Source of the DNA: Brevundimonas bullata
Lineage (GTDB): Bacteria; Pseudomonadota; Alphaproteobacteria; Caulobacterales; Caulobacteraceae
Reading direction: 5' to 3'
NCBI RefSeq assembly: GCF_003350205.1
Contig: NZ_QLLC01000021.1
Span: forward strand, 25,353 to 68,766
Length of the DNA: 43,414 nt
Each line of letters begins with the position of its first letter. Position 1 is the first letter of the stretch. Positions 1 through 8,660 of this stretch are shown here, one piece after another. Position numbers and translations under genes: made by a program. Below the pieces are notes generated by a model that had not been told where the DNA came from, ran no database searches, and saw only the letters and a program-made list of their open reading frames with translations.

Positions 1-121
1 TGACGGCGCCCATGTTCATGGTGAAAGTGTTGATTTCGATAGCCCCGACCAGCAGCCACAGCGAAAGGCTCACGCCCCAGAGGACTTTCGAGCGGGTCGT
101 CATCGTCGCAGTTCGGGCCAT
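1..121 (-). CDS. Membrane protein, N-terminal fragment (cut by window edge)
   Basis: An open frame of 40 codons begins with ATG at 121 and runs off the left edge without a stop. A GGGGAG Shine-Dalgarno-like stretch lies about six bases before this ATG, which favours it over the in-frame ATG at 103. The visible protein has a short basic leader (MARTATMTTRSK) followed by a hydrophobic helix (WGVSLSLWLLVGAIEINTFT), so it is probably an inner-membrane protein or one with an uncleaved signal anchor. It is divergent from ileS. Too little is visible to name a family. Confidence 0.55.
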   Translation of the reverse strand, partial: MARTATMTTRSKVLWGVSLSLWLLVGAIEINTFTMNMGAV

Positions 122-408
122 TCCAGGCTCCCCATCCACCTTGAGAGAGGACTATCTGGTCAGCCGTGACCAAAGACAAGCTTTGGCCGCGCGGGGATGG
201 CGTGGGGGTGGGGTCCTCTGCTAGACGGTTTCAACCATGACCGTTCGCGTGATCCGTCCGATTTCGATTAGCCGCCCGGCGTAGCGCCAGGGCCGTAGAG
301 CCCCGCGCACGTCGGGATCGAATATCGCCGATGCCGTTCAACGGCCTTCACGCTAGACTGCGTCCGCGCCGCCTCCTCGGCGCCCGCGCTAAAGACAAAG
401 ATTACCCC

Positions 409-3336
409 ATGGCCGACGCCACCAACGACACCGCTTCCGACGCATCGGGCCGCGACTATCGCGACACCGTCTTCCTGCCCGAGACGCCCTTCCCCATGCG
501 GGGCGGGCTGCCCAAGAAGGAGCCGGAGATCATCGCGGCCTGGGGCGACCTCTACAGCCACCTGCGCACTGTGCGCCAAGAGCAGAAGGCGCCGCTCTAC
601 GTCCTGCACGACGGCCCGCCCTACGCCAACGGCGACATCCACATCGGCCACGCCCTGAACAAGACGCTGAAGGACTTCGTGGTCCGCTCGCGCTTCCTGC
701 TGGGCTATGACGTCGACTACGTCCCCGGCTGGGACTGCCACGGCCTGCCGATCGAGTGGAAGATCGAGGAGCAGTTCCGCGCCAAGGGCCGCCGCAAGGA
801 CGAGGTCTCCAAATCCGAGTTCCGCAAGGCCTGCCGTGAATACGCCGCCGGCTGGATCGACGTGCAGCGCGATCAGTTCAAGCGCCTGGGCATCACCGGC
901 GACTTCGACAACCGCTACGCCACCATGGACTTCTCGACCGAGGCGGCCATCGTCGCCGAGTTCCACAAGTTCAAGAACTCGGGCCAGCTGTATCGCGGCT
1001 CCAAGCCCGTCATGTGGTCGCCGGTCGAGCGCACGGCGCTGGCCGACGCCGAGGTCGAGTATCACGACCACGTCTCGCCCACGATCTGGGTCAAGTTCCC
1101 GGTGGTCGGCGCGACCGACAGCCACCCCGACGACCTGCTGTCCTTCCGCGCGGCCACGCCCTCGGTGGTGATCTGGACGACCACGCCCTGGACCATCCCG
1201 GCCAACCGCGCCATCAGCTACGGCCCCGAGATCGCCTATGGTCTCTATGAGGTCACGGCTCTGGAAGAGGGCCTGGACTACGAGCCCTGGGCCAAGCCGG
1301 GCGACCGCTTCATCATCGCCGACAAGCTGGCCGAGGACGTGTTCAAGGCGGCCAAGATCAGCGGCTTTACCCGCGTCGACGCCATCAACCCCTCGGGTCT
1401 GGAGTGCGCCCACCCGCTGGCGGCGCTGGACTCGGGCTACGGCTTCTCCGTGCCCCTGCTGGCCGGCGACCATGTGACCGACGACGCCGGCACCGGCTTC
1501 GTCCACACCGCGCCCGGCCACGGCGCGGACGACTACGCCGTCTGGCTGGCCCACGGCCACCGCGAGGTGCCGGACACGGTGGACGCCGACGGCGCCTATT
1601 ACGAGCACGTCCCCCTGTTCGCCGGCCTCAAGGTGCTGGAGACCGAGGGCAAGAAGACCGGCAAGTTCGGCCCCGCCAACGGCGCGGTGATGGAAAAGCT
1701 GATCGAGGCTGGCAATCTTCTGGCGCGCGGCCGGATGGAGCACTCCTATCCGCACAGCTGGCGCTCCAAGGCCCCGATCATCTTCCGCAACACGCCCCAG
1801 TGGTTCATCCGCATGGATGAAGAACTGGAAGACGGTGCAACCCTGCGCGACAAGGCCCTGACGGCCATCGACGCCACCGCCTTCCACCCGGCGGCGGGCA
1901 AGAACCGCATCCGCTCCATGGTCGAAAGCCGCCCCGACTGGCTGATCAGCCGTCAGCGCGCCTGGGGCACGCCCCTGGCCATGTTCGTGGACAAGCAGAC
2001 GGGCCAGCCCCTGCATGACCCGGAAGTCGACGCCCGCATCCTGAAGGCCGTGTCCGAGGGCGGCGCCGACGCCTGGTTCGACCGGCCCGACGCGGACTTC
2101 CTGGGCGCGCACGACGCCGACCGCTTCGAGAAGGTCGAGGACATCCTCGACGTCTGGTTCGACTCCGGCTGCACCCACGCCTTCACGCTGGAAGCCCGCG
2201 ATCCGGCTCACGGCTACACCGGCGACCGCCCCTCGCACTGGCCCGCCGACCTTTATCTGGAAGGCTCCGACCAGCACCGCGGCTGGTTCCAGTCCAACCT
2301 GCTGGAGGGTTCAGGCACACGCGGCCGCGCCCCTTATGACGCTGTCCTGACCCACGGCTTCACCCAGGACGAGAACGGCGAGAAGATGTCGAAGTCGCGT
2401 GGCAACACCACCGACCCGGCCGTCGTCATCAAGGAATCGGGCGCCGACATCCTGCGTCTCTGGGTCGCCCTGGTGGACTATGCCGAGGATCAGCGCATCG
2501 GGAAGCAGATCCTGCAAACCACGGTCGACGCCTATCGCAAGCTGCGCAACACGGTCCGCTATCTGCTGGGCGCCCTGAACGGCTTCGACGAGGCCGAACG
2601 CCTGCCCTACGACCAGATGCCGCCGCTGGAACAGTTCATCCTGCACCGTCTGCACGAACTGGACGCTCAGGTCCGCGAGGCCTACCGCGACTATCGCTTC
2701 CAGGACGTGGTCCGTCCGGTGCTGGAGTTCTGCTCGGGCGACCTGTCGGCGCTGTATTTCGACGTGCGCAAGGACAGCCTCTATTGCGACCGTCCTGACA
2801 GCGTTCGCCGCCGCGCCGTCCGTACGGTGATGGACGAGGTCTTCATGCGCCTGACCGCCTGGCTGGCCCCGCTGACCCCCTTCACCATGGAAGAGGCCTG
2901 GACCACCCGCTTCCCAGAAGCCGGCACCAACTGCGCCCGCGTCATCCCGGAAACGCCGGGCGAATGGCGCAACCCGGCCGAGGCCGAGCGTTGGGCCGGG
3001 GTCAACACGGTGCTGGAAGTGGTCAACGAGGCGCTGGAAGCGGCCCGTCGCGACAAGCTGATCGGCGGCGCCCTGGACGCCTGGCCGGTGGTCACGGCCC
3101 CGGCTGAGCTGCTGGCGCCGTTCGACGGCCTGGACGCCGCCGAGGTCTTCCGCACCTCGGGCGCAGAACTGGCGGTCGGCGGCGACGCCGTCACCGTCGA
3201 GGTCAAGCTGGCCGACCATCCCAAGTGCGCCCGCTCCTGGCGCCGCGTCCCTGACGTCGGCTCCGACGCCGACTTCCCCGACCTGTCAGCCCGCGACGCC
3301 GACGCCGTCCGCTGGCTGGACGCTCAGAAGGCCTAG
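409..3336 (+). CDS. ileS: Isoleucyl-tRNA synthetase
   Basis: Class I aminoacyl-tRNA synthetase of 975 aa that charges tRNA-Ile in the cytoplasm and edits misactivated valine. The HIGH motif is at residues 78-81 (DIHIGHALNK) and KMSKS at 659-663 (GEKMSKSRGN). The large CP1 editing insertion lies between them, with TTTPWTIPANRA and the GTGFVHTAPGHG editing-site stretch. Start: an upstream ATG at 331 is in frame, but the added 26 residues are low-complexity and basic; ATG 409 gives the usual N-terminus and follows a purine-rich AAAGACAAAG. The C-terminal zinc knuckle of many bacterial IleS enzymes is degenerate: only one cysteine remains in KCARSW and the second Cys pair is absent. The 290 bases upstream hold nothing I recognise; a strong terminator follows directly. 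Confidence 0.98.
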   Translation: MADATNDTASDASGRDYRDTVFLPETPFPMRGGLPKKEPEIIAAWGDLYSHLRTVRQEQKAPLYVLHDGPPYANGDIHIGHALNKTLKDFVVRSRFLLGYDVDYVPGWDCHGLPIEWKIEEQFRAKGRRKDEVSKSEFRKACREYAAGWIDVQRDQFKRLGITGDFDNRYATMDFSTEAAIVAEFHKFKNSGQLYRGSKPVMWSPVERTALADAEVEYHDHVSPTIWVKFPVVGATDSHPDDLLSFRAATPSVVIWTTTPWTIPANRAISYGPEIAYGLYEVTALEEGLDYEPWAKPGDRFIIADKLAEDVFKAAKISGFTRVDAINPSGLECAHPLAALDSGYGFSVPLLAGDHVTDDAGTGFVHTAPGHGADDYAVWLAHGHREVPDTVDADGAYYEHVPLFAGLKVLETEGKKTGKFGPANGAVMEKLIEAGNLLARGRMEHSYPHSWRSKAPIIFRNTPQWFIRMDEELEDGATLRDKALTAIDATAFHPAAGKNRIRSMVESRPDWLISRQRAWGTPLAMFVDKQTGQPLHDPEVDARILKAVSEGGADAWFDRPDADFLGAHDADRFEKVEDILDVWFDSGCTHAFTLEARDPAHGYTGDRPSHWPADLYLEGSDQHRGWFQSNLLEGSGTRGRAPYDAVLTHGFTQDENGEKMSKSRGNTTDPAVVIKESGADILRLWVALVDYAEDQRIGKQILQTTVDAYRKLRNTVRYLLGALNGFDEAERLPYDQMPPLEQFILHRLHELDAQVREAYRDYRFQDVVRPVLEFCSGDLSALYFDVRKDSLYCDRPDSVRRRAVRTVMDEVFMRLTAWLAPLTPFTMEEAWTTRFPEAGTNCARVIPETPGEWRNPAEAERWAGVNTVLEVVNEALEAARRDKLIGGALDAWPVVTAPAELLAPFDGLDAAEVFRTSGAELAVGGDAVTVEVKLADHPKCARSWRRVPDVGSDADFPDLSARDADAVRWLDAQKA

Positions 3337-3341
3337 GGATC

Positions 3342-3376
3342 AGGCCCCTCCGCTCCGGCGGAGGGGCCTTTTCTTT
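3342..3376 (+). terminator. Rho-independent terminator of ileS
   Basis: A perfect 12-bp stem (AGGCCCCTCCGC with its complement, loop TCCG) starts six bases after the ileS stop and is followed by TTTTCTTT. Confidence 0.9.
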
Positions 3377-3528
3377 CCTCCCCATTCCATGGGGAGGGGG
3401 ACCACGAAGTGGTGGAGGGGGCGACGCCGCCCTGTCCCGATTTCGCGCTATTGCTAACGGGTGTAGCGCCGCCCCCTCCGTCGCGTCGCTGCGCGCCGCG
3501 CCACCTCCCCATGAAATGGGGAGGAAAG
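3373..3528. repeat. REPIN-like inverted-repeat element between convergent genes
   Basis: The two ends are inverted copies of about 25 bases, CTTTCCTCCCCAT followed by a CATGGGGAGG core, differing by one base in the centre. Inside is a second inverted pair rich in G/C (GGAGGGGGCGACGC against GCGCCGCCCCCTCC) and a small CCAC-GAA-GTGG hairpin. It fills the gap between the 3' ends of ileS and the oxygenase gene. A related element with the same CCTCCCC...GGGGAGG ends lies at 38766-38906. No coding potential is convincing here. Confidence 0.75.
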
Positions 3529-3535
3529 AAGCTGC

Positions 3536-4231
3536 TCAACTGGCATCATGAAAAATCAGCCCCAGCGTCATCCGCCGGCCTGCCCGCACCCTGCTGACCC
3601 CGTGGCGCATCTGCACGCGATAGTCGCCGCGCGCCCCCGCAACCGGCCGTTCGCGTACGGCGAAGATCACCGCCTCGCCCTGCTTCAGCGGCACGACATG
3701 GGCCTGTGACTGGGATCGCGGCTTCTGCTCGACCAGCACGAACTCCCCGCCCTCGAAATCACCGGGATCGCTGAGCAGGATCGCCGCCTGCAAGGGGAAG
3801 ACCAGATCGCCATAGAGGTCCTGATGCAGCCGGTTGTAGTCGCCGGGGCCGTAGCGCAGCATCAGCGAGGTCGGCCGCGTCTGGCCCGCCGCCCGGCATT
3901 GGGCGGTCAGCTCATCCAGACTGTCGGGAAAGCCGGGCCGCTCCAGCCGCGCCGCCCAGCCGTTGGCTATGGGCGCCAGACCGGCATAGAGCCGCGCCCG
4001 CAGCCGGGGCAGGGGATCGGGCAAGGGATTGTCGAAATACTGATACTCGCCCTGCCCAAAGCCGTGCCGCTGCATGAGTATACGGCTGCGGAACCGCTCG
4101 GGCTGGTCGTAGAGGGCTTGCAGGGCCTGAGAGGTCGCGGGCGTCAGCAGCGGCCCGACAGTCGCCCAACCCTGGGCGTTCAGATCATCGGCGATGCGGG
4201 GCCAGTCGAGGGGATAAGCGGCGTCGGTCAT
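3536..4231 (-). CDS. 2OG-Fe(II) oxygenase family protein
   Basis: A 231-aa cytoplasmic protein with the double-stranded beta-helix signature of Fe(II)/2-oxoglutarate dioxygenases. The metal triad is visible as H136-x-D138 (NRLHQDLYGD) and H210 (VQMRHGVSRV), with a nearby arginine suited to 2-oxoglutarate. This family hydroxylates or oxidatively demethylates a substrate; the prolyl-hydroxylase-like or nucleic-acid-repair alternatives cannot be separated from sequence alone. It is the last gene of a minus-strand run tipF - lipoprotein - oxygenase, with a 53-bp gap before it. Substrate unknown. Confidence 0.85.
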   Translation of the reverse strand: MTDAAYPLDWPRIADDLNAQGWATVGPLLTPATSQALQALYDQPERFRSRILMQRHGFGQGEYQYFDNPLPDPLPRLRARLYAGLAPIANGWAARLERPGFPDSLDELTAQCRAAGQTRPTSLMLRYGPGDYNRLHQDLYGDLVFPLQAAILLSDPGDFEGGEFVLVEQKPRSQSQAHVVPLKQGEAVIFAVRERPVAGARGDYRVQMRHGVSRVRAGRRMTLGLIFHDAS

Positions 4232-4284
4232 GAGCGCATGAACGCTGCGTTGGCTGTCGCTGTCTGGCGGTTATCGGCGGTGGT

Positions 4285-4599
4285 TCACGAGGGGCAGCTG
4301 ATCCATGTCCCGTCCTTGAGCTTGATCCTCAGCTCAGGATCGAGCCAGACTTGGATGTTCCCGTTGCGATAGTAGTCCTCGAGAATGCTGCCGCGCACGA
4401 ACTGAACGGTCTGCTCGGGAAAAGTCACGCCGCTGATGATCAGGGTGCGGCCCTGATCCCGTGATTCCACGACAAGAGCTTCGCCGGATACGCAGCGGGC
4501 CAGATACTGTTGGTTCTCGCGGTGAAAGGCGGGCGTATCGCTGCACCCAGCGATCATCAGGCTCAAGCAGGCGGCTGCAATCAGTCGCGGCGTGAGCAT
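4285..4599 (-). CDS. Small predicted lipoprotein, unknown function
   Basis: A 104-aa protein with a lipoprotein signal: basic N-terminus, hydrophobic stretch and lipobox LMIAGC ending at Cys19. The mature part contains two further cysteines (LARC near the start and SCPS at the end) that could form a disulfide. It starts four bases after the tipF-like stop, so it is almost certainly translated from the same message. I do not recognise the family. Envelope location is inferred from the lipobox. Confidence 0.75.
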   Translation of the reverse strand: MLTPRLIAAACLSLMIAGCSDTPAFHRENQQYLARCVSGEALVVESRDQGRTLIISGVTFPEQTVQFVRGSILEDYYRNGNIQVWLDPELRIKLKDGTWISCPS

Positions 4600-4603
4600 G
4601 GTC

Positions 4604-5872
4604 CTAGAACCGGCGGCGCTGCTCGGCCGACTTCAGCGTGGTGCGGACGAACTCGGCGGGCGGGTCGGTTTCGGCCAGGACGGCTTCCTTGATGGCGCGG
4701 GGCTCGCCGAACAGGTGGCCCTGGCCCATGCCGATGTCGAGTTCGAGGATGTCGACCACCTGCTTCTCGCTCTCGACCTTCTCGGCGATCAGTTCGAGGC
4801 CGTAGCGACGGGTCAGGGGCGCGAAGTCGGCGGCTTGGATGTCGGGCTGGGTCGGCAGGGGCGCGGCGCCGTCCAGGTCCAGCAGCTGCTCGATCAGCAG
4901 GTCGGCGGCGACCTTGATGAAGCGTACGTCCGAGCGTTGCAGGTCGGCGAAGTCCAGATCCAGCGTCTGCACCTTGTCGATGGAGAAGCGGAAGCCCAGG
5001 TCGGCCAGCTTGGCCATGTTGCGGGCCTCGGCGGCGCCGCGCGCGTCAAAGGTCGCCTGACCCAGTTCAAAGATCAGGGCGTCCTTCAGGTCGCGGTTCT
5101 GGCTGAGGAAGTCGAGGAACTGGGGGAAGAAGGTCTCGTCGCCCAGCGAGGCCAGCGACACGTTGCAGAAGACGCCGACCTTGCGATCCTGACGCGCCAG
5201 GCGGCGCACGATCTGGGCGCAGCGGAACAGCAGCAGGTTGTCAATGGCGGGCAGCAGGCCCTCGCCCTCGGCCACCGACAGGTATTCAGCGGGCATCATG
5301 ACCCGGTTGGACGGGTCGCGAAGGCGGGTGAAGCTCTCGTAGAAGACGGTCCGGCGCTGGGGCAGCGTGACGACCGGCTGCAGATAGAGGTCGATGCGGT
5401 TTTCCGTCAGGGCGTCATGGACGGTCTTCAGCAGGGTGTTGGACTGGACCTGACGACGGCCCTCATAGGTGTCGGCGGTGATGGGCGAGGTCGCCAGACG
5501 CTCGTCGATCGACTCGCTCATCTGCTGGACCAGACCCTCCAGCATCCGCACCTCGCCGGTCAGGGCCTCGGTCTTGGACAGGGCGCCGCTCTCGATGGCC
5601 TCGGCCAGCTCGGTCAGGGCGCCTTGCGTCGACTCCATCGCATCGGCCAGCAAGCGGTGCGCCTCGCGGACCTTGGCGATCTCCTTGCGCAGGGCGCGAC
5701 GGTCCAGAACCCCTGACACGGCGGCGTGCAGCCCGACCAGAACCCCCAGCGCGCCCAGCACCCCGGCGGCGCCTGCGCCCGCGCCCATACCGGCGCGCCA
5801 GATCGCCGCCCCGATGGTCAGGGACAGGAAGAGGTAGCCGAAGAACAGAAAACCGCCGGTAATCTTGCGCAT
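4604..5872 (-). CDS. tipF: TipF-like degenerate EAL-domain membrane protein
   Basis: A 422-aa protein with two N-terminal membrane helices (about residues 6-27 and 36-53), a long charged helical region that could form a coiled coil, and a C-terminal EAL-type domain. The EAL signature reads YESFTRLRD, so the catalytic-type EAL triplet is ESF; later metal-site motifs are also eroded. This layout matches TipF of Caulobacter, a c-di-GMP receptor that helps place the flagellum at the new pole. That role is transferred from the family, not shown here. An upstream in-frame TTG (5914) would add 14 residues; the ATG at 5872 places the helix at the usual distance. Downstream lipoprotein follows within four bases. 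Confidence 0.75.
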   Translation of the reverse strand: MRKITGGFLFFGYLFLSLTIGAAIWRAGMGAGAGAAGVLGALGVLVGLHAAVSGVLDRRALRKEIAKVREAHRLLADAMESTQGALTELAEAIESGALSKTEALTGEVRMLEGLVQQMSESIDERLATSPITADTYEGRRQVQSNTLLKTVHDALTENRIDLYLQPVVTLPQRRTVFYESFTRLRDPSNRVMMPAEYLSVAEGEGLLPAIDNLLLFRCAQIVRRLARQDRKVGVFCNVSLASLGDETFFPQFLDFLSQNRDLKDALIFELGQATFDARGAAEARNMAKLADLGFRFSIDKVQTLDLDFADLQRSDVRFIKVAADLLIEQLLDLDGAAPLPTQPDIQAADFAPLTRRYGLELIAEKVESEKQVVDILELDIGMGQGHLFGEPRAIKEAVLAETDPPAEFVRTTLKSAEQRRRF

Positions 5873-5970
5873 GGGGCCGGTGTTGAACCGCCTTTCCCGT
5901 ATGGAATCGGCCAAGTATCAGGGTAACTAGAGGTAACGGCTAGGGTTCGGACACAGAAATCCGACCAAAT

Positions 5971-5976
5971 GGGAGG
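5971..5976 (+). promoter_or_regulatory. Shine-Dalgarno that decides the SDR start
   Basis: GGGAGG lies seven bases before GTG 5984. An in-frame ATG at 5969 overlaps this ribosome site and would lack one of its own, so GTG 5984 is the preferred start. Confidence 0.7.
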
Positions 5977-5983
5977 TTTAGGC

Positions 5984-6754
5984 GTGGAATTGTTTGATCT
6001 GAGCGGCAAGGTCGCCATCATCACCGGCTCGTCCAAGGGCATCGGCAAGGCCATCGCCGAGCGTCTGGCCGAACACGGCGCCCGCGTCGTCATCTCCTCG
6101 CGCAAGGCCGGGCCCTGCGAAGAGGTCGCCGGCGCGATCAATGCGAAGCACGGCGAGGGCCGCGCCATCGCCATCCCCGCCAACATCGCCTCGAAAGAAG
6201 ACCTGCAACGGCTGACGGACGAGACCAAGGCCGCCTTTGGCCAGATCGACATCCTTGTCTGCAACGCCGCGACCAATCCCTACGCCGGGCCGATGGCGGG
6301 CATCGCCGACGACCAGTTTGAGAAGATCCTTCAGAACAACGTCATCTCCAACCACTGGCTGATCCAGATGGTCGCGCCGCAGATGCTGGAGCGCAAGGAC
6401 GGGGCGATCCTGATCATCTCCTCTATCGGCGGGCTTCGTGGGAACGCCCTGATCGGCGCCTACAACATCTCCAAGGCCGCCGACATGCAGCTGGCGCGCA
6501 ATCTGGCGGTCGAATACGGCCCGTCGAACGTGCGCGTGAACTGCATCGCCCCGGGCCTGGTTCAGACCGACTTCGCCAAATACCTGTGGGAGAACCCGGA
6601 GCTGCTGAAGACGGTGACGGAACCCGCACCGCTGAAAAGGATCGGCCAGCCTGATGAAATCGCGGGCACGGCGGTCTATCTGTGCAGCCCTGCCTCGGCC
6701 TATGTGACCGGACAGACCCTGGTCGTGGACGGCGGACTGACGATTGCCTGGTGA
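5984..6754 (+). CDS. SDR family NAD(P)-dependent oxidoreductase
   Basis: A 256-aa classical short-chain dehydrogenase/reductase. The Rossmann glycine motif TGSSKGIG is at residues 14-21, the NAA motif is in [10 protein letters not shown] near 94, and the catalytic Ser and Tyr/Lys pair are in IISSIGG and YNISK (Y160, K164). The C-terminus with [11 protein letters not shown] is typical of tetrameric FabG-like enzymes. Substrate cannot be read from sequence; 3-oxoacyl or secondary alcohol substrates are common. The stop overlaps the possible TTG start of the following acyltransferase, so the two are probably co-transcribed. Confidence 0.93.
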   Translation: MELFDLSGKVAIITGSSKGIGKAIAERLAEHGARVVISSRKAGPCEEVAGAINAKHGEGRAIAIPANIASKEDLQRLTDETKAAFGQIDILVCNAATNPYAGPMAGIADDQFEKILQNNVISNHWLIQMVAPQMLERKDGAILIISSIGGLRGNALIGAYNISKAADMQLARNLAVEYGPSNVRVNCIAPGLVQTDFAKYLWENPELLKTVTEPAPLKRIGQPDEIAGTAVYLCSPASAYVTGQTLVVDGGLTIAW

Positions 6755-7790
6755 AGAACAAAAACGCTCAAGCAGCCCGACGGGCGGTAGCGAAGGCGAC
6801 ATGCGCTCAAGCAGCCCGAAGGGCGATAGCGCAAGCGATATGCGCTCAAGCAGCCCGAAGGGCGATAGCGCACATAAAAAGATAGGGTTCTTCCAGGACC
6901 TGAACTGGCGGCTGGAAGCGGTCGCCTTCGCGGCGCTGTTCGGTCTCTTGCGGGCGCTGGGCGTCGAGCGGGCGTCGGGTTTCGGCGGCAAGCTGCTGCG
7001 GACGCTCGGCCCGCTGACCGGCACGCACAGGACGGTGACGCGCAACCTGCGCATCGCCTTCCCCGACATGGACGCCGCCGAGCGCGACCGCCTGGCGATT
7101 GACCAGTGGGAGCAGACCGGGCGCACCTTCGCCGAAATGGCGGTCATGGACCGCCTGACGCCCAGCAGCGGTCGCATCGACCTGGTCGGTTTCGAGCGTT
7201 TGCACGCGATCCGGGACAGCGGCCGCCCGGTGGTGTTCGCCTCGGGTCATCTGGCCAATTTCGAGATCATGGCCTCGGCGATCCTGGCGGCGGGCGTGCC
7301 GTGCCAGGTCACCTATCGCGCCGCCAATAATCCCTACGTCGAGGTGCAGATTCGCCAGAGCCGCGCGCGGTACGGCATCAAGCTGTTCGCGCCCAAGGGC
7401 GACGGCACGCGCGAGCTGATGGCGGGCATGAAGCGCGGCGAGTCGGTCGCCCTGCTGGTCGATCAGAAATACGATCAGGGGCCGGAGGTCGAGTTCTTCG
7501 GTCAGCCGGTCAACGCCTCGCCCGGCGCGGCCCGGCTGGCGCTGAAATTCGGCACTGTGATCCAGCCGCTGTCGGTGGTGCGCCTGCCCGGCGTGCGTTT
7601 CCGCGTGACCGCGCATGAGCCGATCACCGTGCCGGATACGGGCGACAAGGCCGCCGACGTCCTGGCCGGCGTTCAGGCGGTCAACCGCTTCGTCGAGGAT
7701 CGGGTGCGCGAGCATCCGGTGGACTGGTTCTGGGTCCACAAGCGCTGGCCGGCCAAGGTCTATGCGGCGCTGAAGATCGCCGAAACCTAG
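6744..7790 (+). CDS. LpxL/HtrB-type lipid A acyltransferase family protein
   Basis: A protein of up to 348 aa in the LpxL/LpxM family, which transfers acyl chains from acyl-ACP to lipid A precursors at the inner membrane. The catalytic H(X)4E motif is in SGHLANFE (H169, E174). A membrane-associated helix lies at about 57-72, and the C-terminus has the [12 protein letters not shown] motif of the family. The first 45 residues are not part of the family: they are three 13-residue repeats of the type [13 protein letters not shown]. Start choice is open: TTG 6744 overlaps the SDR stop by 11 bases; ATG 6801 (weak GAAGG before it) and ATG 6840 lie inside the repeats. The gene ends four bases inside the convergent response regulator. 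Confidence 0.88.
   Translation: MPGEEQKRSSSPTGGSEGDMRSSSPKGDSASDMRSSSPKGDSAHKKIGFFQDLNWRLEAVAFAALFGLLRALGVERASGFGGKLLRTLGPLTGTHRTVTRNLRIAFPDMDAAERDRLAIDQWEQTGRTFAEMAVMDRLTPSSGRIDLVGFERLHAIRDSGRPVVFASGHLANFEIMASAILAAGVPCQVTYRAANNPYVEVQIRQSRARYGIKLFAPKGDGTRELMAGMKRGESVALLVDQKYDQGPEVEFFGQPVNASPGAARLALKFGTVIQPLSVVRLPGVRFRVTAHEPITVPDTGDKAADVLAGVQAVNRFVEDRVREHPVDWFWVHKRWPAKVYAALKIAET
6765..6881 (+). repeat. Three in-frame copies of a 39-nt repeat
   Basis: Units start at 6765, 6804 and 6843 with CGCTCAAGCAGCCCGA and recur every 39 bases, exactly 13 codons. Copies two and three are identical for 30 bases or more. Each unit can fold into a hairpin: outer TGCGCT with AGCGCA and inner GCCC-GAA-GGGC. 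The same unit with diverged sequence occurs at 41244-41378. Confidence 0.9.
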
Positions 7791-8284
7791 TCGATCACGG
7801 CGTCGCTGACGCGCCGGAACGGCCCGGCGTAGGCTTCCGGCTGGGTGCGGCGGCGGTCGGGTCCGAAATAGCTGTCGCTTCTGATGAATTCGCGCGGATG
7901 CAGGATGACGGACTGGATACGGGTCAGCAGGGCCAGGGGCGTGACCGGCTTGACCAGGAACTCGGTCACTCCGGCGTCGCGCGCCTGGGCCACGCGTCGG
8001 TGCTCGGAATGGCCCGTCATCATGATGATCGGCAGATAGGGATTGGGGCTGTCCGGGGCGGTGCGGATCAACTGGGTGAAGGTCACTCCGTCCACCGGCA
8101 GCATCCTGAAGTCGACGATGGCCAGATCAGCGGGACGGGCGTTCAGCGCCTCCAGCGCCGCCGAGCCGTCGGCCGCCTCACGCAGCTTGGTCACGCCGAT
8201 GGACTTCAGCATGGCGAAGATGATGGACCGCATATTGGGGTTGTCGTCCGCGAGCAGGACGTCGAGCGATTGCAAGGCGGACAT
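7787..8284 (-). CDS. Single-domain response regulator with short C-terminal tail
   Basis: A 165-aa protein with a complete receiver domain: acidic pair D13/D14, phosphoacceptor D58 (AIVDFRML), T90 (MMTGH) and K112 (FLVKP). After the receiver there are about 40 residues with FGPDRRR and no DNA-binding or output domain. Such regulators act by protein-protein contact in phosphorelays or motility circuits. No kinase gene is adjacent. It follows the DUF2093 gene on the same strand and overlaps the convergent acyltransferase stop by four bases. Confidence 0.9.
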   Translation of the reverse strand: MSALQSLDVLLADDNPNMRSIIFAMLKSIGVTKLREAADGSAALEALNARPADLAIVDFRMLPVDGVTFTQLIRTAPDSPNPYLPIIMMTGHSEHRRVAQARDAGVTEFLVKPVTPLALLTRIQSVILHPREFIRSDSYFGPDRRRTQPEAYAGPFRRVSDAVID

Positions 8285-8349
8285 GGGTTACGACACAATC
8301 TGACAGACGGCAGGACCGAACGGCATCAAGAAGCGGAGGGTCGCTGACG

Positions 8350-8562
8350 TCAGGCGTCGCGCACGGCGGCCATGAATTCCAGCGGACTGGCGTAGGCTTC
8401 CTGGCGTTCGACGGACCAGTAACGCAGGGCGGCCAGCGGAATCGGCACGCCGCTGACGGCGCAGGCCACATAGGCGCCGGGGCGCAGCACGGCGAACTCG
8501 CCGTCGCCGTAATGCAACGTGGCGGGCGAGGGCGAAACGGGAGGCGAAGCAGGCGTCGTCAT
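8350..8562 (-). CDS. DUF2093 family protein
   Basis: A 70-aa protein starting MTTPASPPVSP with a compact domain containing LHYGDGEFAVLRPGAYVAC and RYWSVERQEAYASP. This matches DUF2093, a small alphaproteobacterial family often found next to xseA, as here (98 bp downstream of xseA, same strand). A longer frame continues upstream antisense or out of register with xseA and is not real; ATG 8562 gives the family N-terminus. Function unknown. Confidence 0.85.
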   Translation of the reverse strand: MTTPASPPVSPSPATLHYGDGEFAVLRPGAYVACAVSGVPIPLAALRYWSVERQEAYASPLEFMAAVRDA

Positions 8563-8660
8563 GGATCGATGATTGGCACGGGTCGCAGCGCGAGACGAGA
8601 GCCGAATCACTGTGATCCGAAAGAAGTTCAACCCGCGGCGTTCAGCGTCCGCTTGAGGCG

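Noticed and set aside
122..408. Riboswitch or T-box leader of ileS
   Set aside because: No T-box sequence or convincing conserved structure seen; T-boxes are not expected in this group.
268..2277. 669-residue open frame on the minus strand across ileS
   Set aside because: Antisense to the clearly conserved ileS; composition (Val/Gly/Ala/Asp/Arg) is that of GC-rich shadow frames and no domain is visible.
6765..6881. CRISPR-like array
   Set aside because: The 39-nt units abut with no spacers, are coding, and no cas genes are present.
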